20,992 nucleotides of DNA from Pelargonium cotyledonis (Eukaryota > Streptophyta > Magnoliopsida > Geraniales > Geraniaceae). This document shows positions 8,550 through 17,821 of this stretch, one piece after another (the first letter of the stretch is position 1; the number at the start of each line of letters is the position of its first letter). The notes beneath the pieces are model-generated. The model saw only the letters and a list, made by a program, of their open reading frames with translations. It made no database searches and was not told where the DNA came from. Made by a program: the position numbers and the translations under genes. The stretch spans positions 1 to 20,992 of the forward strand of contig JAYMTA010001241.1 of NCBI GenBank assembly GCA_036897625.1. The letters are read 5' to 3'.

Positions 8550-11094
8550 AAACAGAAACATAAATATTGATGCTCATGTTATAATTGTGAAGTTATGTGA
8601 ATCCCTTCTTTGTTTTCCTTATTTTTTTATGGCAGAGGTTAAATTTTTGTTCAAGAACTCTTGGTTCTCTACACACCTCTAGTCATTAGTCAAGTTGCCC
8701 ATTTTACTATGGACAGTGTGCATTCATCATTGTGTTGATTTTGCTTGAATTTTAGTACACTTGCATCTTTTCAAGCTATATAGTATTGCTTCCATTTCAG
8801 TTAAGGCTATTGTGTAGATGATAGAATGAATATATATGTAGAGGAATCTGTATGATTATCTTGGCCATGTTCTGGTACAGACAAATCCAAGAATGTGTAG
8901 GCTATTGTGTGCTGGTAGAGACAAAGCCAAGACTTGAAACAGATCTGGACTTGAGAAAAGTCAAGGTTGGGAGGCTATAGTATTAGGCTATTAGCAATTT
9001 ATTATTAAAATAGAATTCAAGAACCAATTTGATTAGGAAAACAAAAAGAGACCCATCTTTCCCAATGAATCCAGGAAAGTTGGTGCCAGTTTCAGACATA
9101 GCTTTATGAATTGTTTATATGGGAAAAGTGAGTGATTTGCAGCCAATTCTCTATCATGTCAAGTTAATTAGCACCCAACCACCTTTGATTTCTTAGACAT
9201 GTGGGTCTGATGCATTTAAACACAAAAGACAGAACAAAAACCAGTTGCTTGAGCAATCTCTAACAAGTTTCCTATACACCAATCCAAGATAAAACAAAAG
9301 AATTGTTGGGAACTATTTAAATTCATAACCTGAACTTAGATTTGATTTGACAGTAAAGTAAAGAGACTTCTAAGCATGTTTGTATTATTTAATTAAGCAT
9401 GTTTAGCTGCCTGGTTGCATTACTGAAAAGAAAAGGGCTTGTGGTCCTTGATCTTGATGGGTGGTTATGATGCTTCAAAGCAAAGGTTTTAGTCCAAACT
9501 CCAAACCGAAGGACAAAAATCAAGAAGGTTGCATGTCATATCTTTTGTCTCTTTACATTAAGAACATTATTTGAATCTGATACTGGTAAGTGGTAAATGC
9601 TGCTCTATTTACACTATACTTGCCAGTATTGTTGTTTCTTTCTTGATTTTTGTTCATCTTCTTGGTGTAGCTACCTTTAACTTTTAAGATAAGGTTCATG
9701 GACCCATCTATCCATCTTTTTCCAGGTACTACACTTTCATTGGTCCTCTCTTCTATAAGTGTTCTTGGCATCATCCACCTGAGTTCGGTAGATATAACCA
9801 GAGTTATGAGTTAAGGTTGTTGTCAGATGACTTTGAGGTAATGAGTTCCGAGTTAATGGAAGTATAGAGCACTGAACTGTTTTATTTATTTATTAATATT
9901 TGAGATTAGGATTTAACCAAACCAACCATTTCATTTTCTCTCTCTAGTCCACAACACACACCTGTCCTGGTTTTTGAGCCTCTGTGGCACATGCACCTCA
10001 TAAATGAATGTGAAATGCGAATCCATGAAATTGAATTCCAAGCCTTAAATACCTTGAATGGGGTAGCTTGGGAGAAGATGAACACAAGTGAAGATGACAC
10101 AGTGCAGCTGGCTACCATGAAACCTTGATTTTGACCCTTCATCTGATGGGGATTGCCACTGGCTGAAGATCAGTCCCCAGACAGTTCATTGATAATGAAA
10201 TGAACCATAATATCTTTGGATGCAGGAACCACCTAGCTAGGCTTGATGGGAATAGTAAAGAGAGCACCAAATTAGACATCAATCCAAATCCTTACAAAAG
10301 ACATAATCTTGAATCACTAAGTTGTTCTCATATGTCTCTTTTGCTGTTCTGAAGCAAGATCTTGATAACAGAGACTAATCATGAGCTTCTCATTTAAGAA
10401 CTCACATATATAACACATAATCTTGAAGCTTTTTTGTAGACTCTTTTTAGCAACCCTCAATGCCTCTTTTGCTTCTCTGAAACTTATGGTTTCTAAGATT
10501 AGGAAAACCAAGTTCATAACATGTCAACACTATGATATGTCCATGAACTAGCATTCATGGTACCGTCACAAAGCAATAAAACCAAGAATTTTGGTCTCAT
10601 AGGAGCTGCTCTAGGAGCAATAACTAATCATGTGAGTTTTTAAGAAAGTGTCATTGGCATGGTCTAGGGTGTGCATAAACATAGTCCCATTATCATTGTT
10701 ATGCATTAACTTTGACTATACTATTCTTGTGACCCCCATATAGGCTTCACAGAATTTATGTTCTAGACTATAAATGAGACCAATTTAGCTGTTTTGCTGT
10801 CTTCATGTCTTGTTGAACATAAACTCAAAACAAGAAGTAACATGGCTATATATAATCTAAAGGTAGCTTCTACTCAAGTGTCTGGAATTCAATCTTCCAT
10901 GGAAATACAGATCAGTTTGGTCCCGGAGACCAGCACTGCGAGCCACGCTAAAAAAGCCCCACATCTCGTGATGCATTAATGGTGGAATTTGAAGAAAGTA
11001 ACACATACCAAACATCAACAGCAGTTCTTGATCATTTATTTTATAATCCACCGAAAAGGTTAGATCAACTTTACTGAGAAATGGAGATGGACAT
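8550..11094. other. Convergent spacer between the C2H2 gene and the reductase gene
   Basis: The left part is the 3' region of the C2H2 gene; the right part is the 3' region of the minus-strand reductase, with AATAAA on the minus strand at about 11036-11041. Between them I find only weak frames: 73 codons at 9553-9774 and 78 codons at 9906-10142 on the minus strand, and 61 codons at 10794-10979 on the plus strand. I recognise none. An imperfect duplication (CTGGTA-GACAAA-CCAAG) occurs at about 8872-8894 and 8911-8932. A non-coding transcript cannot be excluded. Confidence 0.4.
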
Positions 11095-14000
11095 TTACTT
11101 GGGAGCTAGGGAGCCAAAATCCATGCATTTGGTTATGGTTTCATGAACTATATCCTCAATGCCATGCTTGTAGTTGAAACCTAAGTCTCTCAACTTCTTG
11201 GAAGATATGAGAGGACCATTTAGCTTCTCAGGACACCTGCAAGTGTAGAGCCATTATATAAAAATCACAGAAATGCCATAGATATTGTTCATTTAGATTA
11301 TTGTTATTTAGTACCTCTGCATATTTGAGCAAGGATACTCTTGAGCTAGAATATCAACCAACTTAGGCATTGGACAACTTTGTGCACAGCATAGATATCG
11401 ACCTTTTGCTCGAGCCTCCTCCATTAGGAATACGTGAGCATTGCATATATCCTCGATGTGAGCTAAAGGAATCGATCCCATTCTCGCATTTACTGCTGAT
11501 AGTATCTCATACAACTCTGTTTCCCCTACAAAACAAGAACCAAATAGAGAGTTTCTTGAATCAAGTTACATTGTATATTTATGAGTTAATTAGTATTTAT
11601 GTTACCTGTTATAGGTGACAAAAGAACCTGAATGCTTGATGGAACAGTTGAGGTGAGGAATGGACCAGCAATTGTGGGTGTTATTACTGGAACAAGGTCA
11701 ATCTTGTTCTCATTTGCAAATTGTAATGCTGCTTTTTCTGTCATAAGTTTCGAAAGCACGTAAACCTGCAAAACAAAGGCGAAAACCTGAATGAGAATAC
11801 TAAGTTTAGTACTTTTTGTGAATGTGATTACAGAGAATGAAGCTGTGTTACCCATCCACTTGCTTTGGTTTTCCAGACATGATCAATTGGAGTCTGGCAA
11901 GATTCGTCAACCACAGATCTCCATTTTCCAGAGCTGTCTTTGGCAGTGATGGTACTAATGGAAGATGTGAAAACAACCCTTTTCACAGACTGAGATTTCA
12001 AGCAAGATTTGAGAAGGTTCAGTGTTCCTCTGATGGCAGGGTCAATGATGTTTGATTGAACATAGGCATCTTCAAGTTCAAAGACAAGAACCACAAAATG
12101 TTGTACCTTAAAAATGGTGTCACGTACATGTAAATTACAAGAACTAGTGAGTAGTGATGGTGATATGGTAGGCATTACCAATGTTGTCATTTGCTGAGAC
12201 ACTGAACTCCATTGAAGCTGCAACATGGAACACACCATCACAGCCCTTCACAGCCTCATCAAAGCTCCCTTCTTTATGTAAATCAGCTTGGAACAGTCTG
12301 AGCTTGTCACTCTCCATCCATGATGACAATAGTCTTGAACACTTTGCTGAGATGAAATCAAATATTCGATCCGTGCCAAAATGATAGTCAGGTTAAAATA
12401 GTCAGGTTAAAATTCTTGTCTTTCAAATGAAACTAATTCATTTATATAACTTTTTTTTTTTTTTTTTGGGTCTTCCCATGAAATTTGTCCTAAGGTTCAG
12501 TTCAAACTTTCATTTGCAAGAAAGCCCATAACTAAGTTAATTTTTTATTCAATATATGTATATATATATATAAATTTTTTTTTTTTGAGGGGTATTCAAT
12601 ATATATTCTTGAAAGTTGAAATAAATATCTTTTAATCCATTGTTAATTAATTAGTGTGATCAATCATAATGAGGGAGTGCACAAGAGTCAGTATCAATTA
12701 TGAACTATGATTGATTGAAAATGTTAGTTAAGTTTGTTAACAGTCACGAATTGATGCGAGACACAACAAATCAATTTGACTTGAACCATTTTGTCTCTTA
12801 TTTATGGGCTTCTACTTCTACCCTCACAACTTCAACATTACTCAAAATGCTATCAAATGTTCTGAATTATTTTGTCACAAAATATTTCTTCATATCTAAT
12901 ATGTTCTATAAACTAAGCATGTTACAGTTTAAGCTTTTCGGATTTCTTTTGAGGTCTCGTGTTCGAGTTCCCTTATTGACGGTATATGGAAGGTTATTTA
13001 GATTTAAAGGAGAAAACTATGTCATGTTGTGAAGCTTAATTGATCAAAAAAATGTTTAATATAGATTATAGAAAAATTCCAATATTCTAATGAATTCATT
13101 ACAAATGTTAATATTTTGTAACTCTTCCGTTAAAGATCACCCAAATTGTTTTGTTTGATTTACTCTATTTGTCTTAAACAATTGTTCACTTTTTGAGAGT
13201 TAATTATACATACGTTATGAGTATTATTTTAAAAACATATATTTTGTAGTTTATGTTAGAGAATCAACTCAACTAAAAACTCAAGTTTGTAGTTGAAGTC
13301 CTCATTTATTCTTTTAATACTATATTTCAACACGCCCCTTCACGTGCAAGCCTGTTATGACTTTGTAAGTGGATCGAAGAGAGAAAGATAGGATCTCGTT
13401 CATGTTTTTTATGGGTAGACCGAAGAGATAAATAAGAGCTCATACCCATTTTTTTTATATAACTTTTTTGCGAGTGGCTTGAAAGGAGAAGATAGAGTAG
13501 ACCATACCCGATTTTTAACATTTTTGTGGGTGGCCCGAATGGAAAAGATAGAGTTCCCCAGGTGGGCTTGAAGGATATGAGAAGAGTTGTCGAGAAGACC
13601 CGATAAGAGAAGATAGAGAGCCAAACTGGGCTTGAAAGATAGATGAAGAGTTATATAGAAGACCCAAAGAAGAATTTGTATAGAAATCCCGATAAGAGGA
13701 GATGGAGAGCCCAAGTAGGCTTGAAGAAGAAAGAATAGATAAACAATATAATTATACAAATTTTGGGGGCGTGAAGATTTGAATTTGTGACCTCATGCTC
13801 TAATAACATATTAAAGAATCAACTCAACTAAACGCTGATCAAGCTTGTAGTTAAAGTTCTCATTTATTCTTTTAATATTATATTTCAACTGTTTCTGTTT
13901 AGATATAAAATGATTTTAAGTACATTATAGGGAATGAACAATAGCACGGCACATGGCACGTGAATGCCAATCAACCTATTTATGAGAACCTAAACACCTC

Positions 14001-16559
14001 AATAACAATGGAGAGATGCATACATGGCACTCGAGCGGCACATCATTTCCGACCCGTTGAGTCGCTAACCAAATGTGTCATGGGGATTTTCTCACCTCGT
14101 AGACTTGTTGTCGAAACACACCCTCACAAACTAGCTCCCGAAGAGAGGTTTGTAACGACGAAGCACCTTGTTTTCGTCTTTTACATCGCACGTTGGCTGT
14201 ATTTTCGTGCTAGCTCATGAGGACAACCTTCTAGCCCATGGGACAATCTTTATCATGACGATGATGGGCTCGTCGATTGCCTAGGGGGACAACTTCCGCA
14301 AAAAGTTTGGTTTGTCACGACGAGGCATCATGTTTTCTTCTTTTGCACTGTTTGGACATATGTGTCCGGTTGCTTCCTAGGCCTTTGGTAAAGTTGCAAG
14401 ACTTGGCCAACATGAGATGTTCTCAACACGTCTCGTTGAGTCACCTCCAAGGCCTTTGTCTCCTCAGGTTACCTTAAAAGGCTCCCCATTTCACAAACAC
14501 TTTACCAAAGCTCCCAATTTCACCAAGGCTCCCCGTCTTATCAGGACATCACTGTGACGTCTTTCTTCGTTTCGATACAATGACACTATCTGAAACAATA
14601 GATACTCATTTGGGGGCTCCATTCATCCTGTAATGCTTGAAGAACTTAATTACGGGAACTCCAAAACTCATATGACGCTCATGGTCGGTATCGGTGTTCC
14701 CTGAGGACTAGAACTCTAACTGTCAAAGCAGACCCTACACTACCAACAACTAATCATACTATGACATGTGATGAGGATAGTTGTAGGTATAAATACCTTA
14801 TTCCTTGGTAAGATGAGAGGTTTCCCATTTTTACATAAGAAACTCTCTCTCTAAAGTCTTTCCTAGTGGATTATTCGTAGTCTTCTAAAGTAGATTCTTA
14901 CTCTCATGCCTGAGACGGATTCTTAGGCATGCACAAGTCTACCAGTAATGATGTGCTACTTTTGTGCATACTTCAGATCCAATCCATCTGTTATGTGCCC
15001 AAAGGACCAAGCCCTAAGCTCCATCTCCAAATTTTCAAACTTCCAAATTTAAGATTTTTCAAAACAATTATTCGTACATGGTGTCAAGATGATAATATTC
15101 TTAATATATTCTTTGACGGGTTAAAATATAGCGTATCAACGTAGTATTATGTTTGGTACGCTTGATGAAAAGAAAATGAATGAGCATTCTAACTAATGAG
15201 GCCATATGAGTCATTTGCAATTTTGCCTGAATTCAATGACCTCTGTATCAGAGAATCTGCATTTGCCTTGTAAGAGGCGTGCACATGTTCAAGTTCACCG
15301 TAAATTTGTCATTTTTCTCTAAATAAACAATGCATAATTTTATATTGGGTAAATTGGCTGGAAACTCCTCGAAAACAGCCCGACTGTGATCTTGGTTTCA
15401 TTTTTTTTAATTTTGTGTGGTGACTTATTGATGTAGTTTGGACGATGTTGTCATAGTCGGACTGTTTTCAAAATGTTTCATTTATTAGACTATTGATGCT
15501 TTGGGTGTGTATGTTTTGAACATGGTGATGTTTTGAACAACCAATGAAATTACTGAGTCGGTGGAGTTTTTTTTTTAACATGGTGAATTTTTGATTTTTT
15601 AACATGTATGTTTGGATGAACATTTTTATTTATGAATAGGTGAATATTTGGTCATTCATTGTTGGGTTTTGAACATGGTTGTGATTTGATTTATTCTTTT
15701 ATGAACGTACTAATATATTAAAGCTTAAAATAAAAATTAAAATTAAAATGGTTGAGTGGTCTAAGGTGTTAGATTTAACTTCTAATTTTTGAAAAAAGGC
15801 TTGGGTTCAAATCCCTCTCTTGACAAATTTTTTAAAATCATTTTTTGGCTGATGTGGATGGTGACGTGGACGCGAGAATGATGTGGATGGCTGATGTGGC
15901 GGTTTTCGCTGACGTGGAAGTAAGTGACTTGCAGTAGCAAGTTGTCTGGACCAAAAATAAAAATAAACAAGTACAAGGCCCAAACCTATAGTAAAAACGA
16001 CTCAGGGGCCTTTTCAATTGTTTTGACAAGTATGAGAGATCTCAAGTTAATTTACCCTTTTATATTTCACGAAAGTCGATCCTTGACCACCCTAACCTAT
16101 CCTTATACTATATCCCATTTATCTCATCATCATCTTCTTCACCTTCAAATCAAGTCTGCAATCTTTGCATATGTATAATATTTCACTAATTACCTTCTTC
16201 TGTTTCTCCATGGCCGAACCAAACAACAAATAATCAAACCTTAGGACCTTATTAATTTATTATAGGAGTGTTTGTGTCTATAATCTCTAAAGATGCAATT
16301 TTTCATTGTTTGTTAAACACACAATTCATAAGGAAGAAGCATAATAATATATAGATGATTTGATGATGCAAATCATGAGACTTGTATATATAGTTGAAAA
16401 GCATGCATAAAATAGAAGAAAATAGGAACCTGCAGGGTCACGAACAGTGGCATGAACCATGTAGCCTCTTTCAAGCAAAGATTTGAGCAACCAAGATCCA
16501 ATATACCCATTTGCACCTGTCACACAGTAACACCTTTCTTTCTTCTTCTTCTCCTCCAT
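11095..16559 (-). CDS. NAD(P)H-dependent reductase, extended SDR (dihydroflavonol/cinnamoyl-CoA/vestitone reductase-like)
   Basis: Six exons on the minus strand: 16559-16430, 12346-12179, 12069-11852, 11765-11606, 11525-11315, 11236-11095. All introns are GT-AG, all phases agree, and the product is 342 residues, usual for the family. Residues 13-21 (VTGANGYIG) are the TGxxGxxG dinucleotide-binding loop, and R40 in TVRDP fits an NADPH preference. Active-site parts are FTSSIS (S135/S136) and Y174-x3-K178 (VYVLSK). Other family blocks are [55 protein letters not shown] and [11 protein letters not shown]. Such cytosolic enzymes reduce a carbonyl in flavonoid, lignan or related phenolic substrates; which one cannot be read here. 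It resembles the anthocyanidin/vestitone reductase-like group around At4g27250. Intron 1 is 4,083 bp; the other introns are 78-109 bp. Confidence 0.93.
13254..13890 (-). mobile_element. TRIM-type LTR-retrotransposon fossil
   Basis: Two direct repeats of about 80 bp, 13254-13332 and 13809-13890, frame a non-coding core. The left copy begins TG and ends CA. On the minus strand, the stretch abutting the right copy (13797-13808) resembles a primer-binding site for initiator methionine tRNA, and a purine-rich tract abuts the left copy. The element therefore reads on the minus strand with the right repeat as its 5' LTR. GTTTA before (13249-13253) and GTTTC after (13891-13895) look like a target duplication. 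The core holds a degenerate tandem of GA-rich units of roughly 70 bp (about 13430-13740). The repeats are about 85% alike, so it is old. It has no coding capacity and looks decayed. Confidence 0.65.
13940..14990 (+). mobile_element. Probable solo or partial LTR of a Ty3-type element (fossil)
   Basis: This block is clearly GC-richer than its surroundings and has LTR-like order: a long U3-like part, GGTATAAATACC as a promoter-like box (about 14786-14797), then a CT-rich transcribed-leader-like part (AACTCTCTCTCTAAAG) and a U5-like end. No reliable gag or pol homology was seen. Borders are approximate because I could not fix the terminal dinucleotides or a target duplication. The family is an inference from layout only. 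Confidence 0.35.
15744..15825 (+). repeat. tRNA-Leu-derived relic, possibly a SINE head
   Basis: GGTTGAGTGGTCTAAGG (15750-15766) matches the A box of plant tRNA-Leu, and GGGTTCAAATCCC (15803-15815) is a near-perfect B box. The spacing and the type II-like long variable region also fit, and TTGACA closes it like a tRNA-Leu 3' side. The 5' acceptor strand does not pair with the 3' end and the anticodon stem is weak, so it is not a working tRNA. Downstream (15848-15917) are repeated TGAYGTGG units, then an A-rich stretch, which suggests the head of a longer retroposed repeat. Confidence 0.55.
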
Positions 16560-16560
16560 C

Positions 16561-16582
16561 TCTCTCTCTCTCTCTCTCTCTC
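16561..16582 (-). repeat. GA microsatellite in the reductase 5' leader
   Basis: A run of about 11 CT units on the plus strand (GA in the mRNA) ends next to the ATG at 16559. GA tracts in leaders are common in plants and variable in length. Confidence 0.8.
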
Positions 16583-16617
16583 AATTGGGTCTTTCAAAGC
16601 AAGCATTAATGAAGACT

Positions 16618-16625
16618 ATTTTATA
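16618..16625 (-). promoter_or_regulatory. Probable TATA box of the reductase gene
   Basis: The minus strand reads CTATAAAATAG 59-66 bp above the start codon. This leaves a leader of about 30 nt that would be mostly the GA repeat. Position and sequence fit a plant TATA box. Confidence 0.5.
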
Positions 16626-17821
16626 GAAGTACATGGTTAGTGTTCCGTATAAAATAATACCAGTTATATATATATATATAGATGGCAGGTCTGTTCTCTA
16701 GCTATATATAAATTATAAAAGTAGAAAGTGAATGATTATTATTTTCGTTTCTGTATATGTTACTTTTCTTTATTTTATACGTGCAGAGAAGCCAAAGATG
16801 ATAAGGTTTACCTATGCATGAGAGTCGGCTAGAATTTTAAATATACGGCTACGATTGTTTTTCAGAATTTGGAGTTTGTAGATAGTAGAATGTGATTTCT
16901 CTCGTTAAGGCAATGATTTTTTGTTTTGATAATTGTTGTTAAGGTTTGCATAAGAGTGTTGGCGTCATTTCACCGTATGTTTTTTTGTACTGGTGTGTGC
17001 GCGGGACAACAAAAGGCGGATGCAAATAACAAAAAGTCATCTTGGATGGTGGTAGTTTAGTCAGAGTATTGGATCAACTTTCGAGATTACAGCCTAATCA
17101 GATAGCAGACTCGGTTGTAGCGATGGGAGGTTGATAAAACCCTCCACATGGTTGTTTGTGTTCTTCATGATGGCAAACCCGGTTGTAGCAGCTTAGTTTA
17201 GTAGTGTCTATTATTGGTTTGCAATTTGGATTGCGAATCAAGTGGTGCACAAGTTAGTTAGGTATTCATTCTCTATTAGGCTTCTTTAGGTGAGTTTATA
17301 TTCAATCCTTCAATTGTCAATTAAACAACAACAGTTGGAGCAAGTGATTGAAGACGCTTGATCCTCCGAGGTCTTGGGTTCAAACCTCCATTTAAATATT
17401 TTTCATTTTGCTTATCAGTAACAAGGACCTTCCCTGCTTCCATTTTTTATATGACCCGAACCCAACTCAAATCAGTTCATCTTACTCTGGGCCAATGAGC
17501 GATAGACAAACAGTCTTTATACAAATTTATCAAACTGGGGTAGATGAATTATTTGTTGCGAGCCTCTCAGTCTGTCACATAACAAAAATGTAGTGACATG
17601 TCTGAACAATGATCGTCGTCTTCTTCGTCGAGATTTTTGCCCATGGAGATGACAAGTGCGGCTTAGTTTCTTCCACGCACAAATTAGACAGAATTAATGA
17701 ACAAAATTCTCTTCATGTGATGTAATACAAAGTCGAGGCCATAACTATAGGAGTTGAACAATGAGATGAAAATGTGAATTCAAGAAGATACATTAATGAA
17801 AAAGATACGAGTCGAATTTTA
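16626..17821. other. Spacer between the reductase promoter and the L24 3' end
   Basis: No gene is recognised. It holds TA runs near 16664-16680, a tRNA-promoter-like pair at 17336-17389 (B box GGGTTCAAACCTC), and repeated CGGTTGTAGC words at about 17111 and 17181. The last part near 17700-17821 is the 3' region of the L24 gene. Confidence 0.4.

Larger units (their letters stand above)
12347..16429 (-). other. Transposon-loaded intron 1 of the reductase gene
   Basis: The donor GCAG^GTTCCT (16429) and acceptor ATCTCAG^CAAAG (12347) join in phase to give [14 protein letters not shown], matching the family. Inside lie a tandem 14-bp duplication near the acceptor (12385-12412), T runs at 12452-12469, a TA tract at about 12552-12571, a TRIM-type fossil, an LTR-like fossil, a T-rich repeat region (15140-15720) and a tRNA-derived repeat (15744-15825 onward). 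No coding exon was recognised within it. Confidence 0.85.

Noticed and set aside
9553-10142. Two minus-strand frames of 73 and 78 codons as small secreted-peptide genes
   Set aside because: No signal peptide or CLE, RGF, EPFL or DVL-like motif could be recognised.
12181-12384. Plus-strand frame over reductase exon 2
   Set aside because: Antisense to an exon with clear SDR motifs ([11 protein letters not shown]).
13327-13759. Minus-strand frames of 64-116 codons in the reductase intron
   Set aside because: They fall in the GA-rich tandem core and LTR of the TRIM-type fossil and look like chance openings of a repeat.
15744-15825. Functional tRNA-Leu gene
   Set aside because: The acceptor stem does not pair and the anticodon stem is poor.
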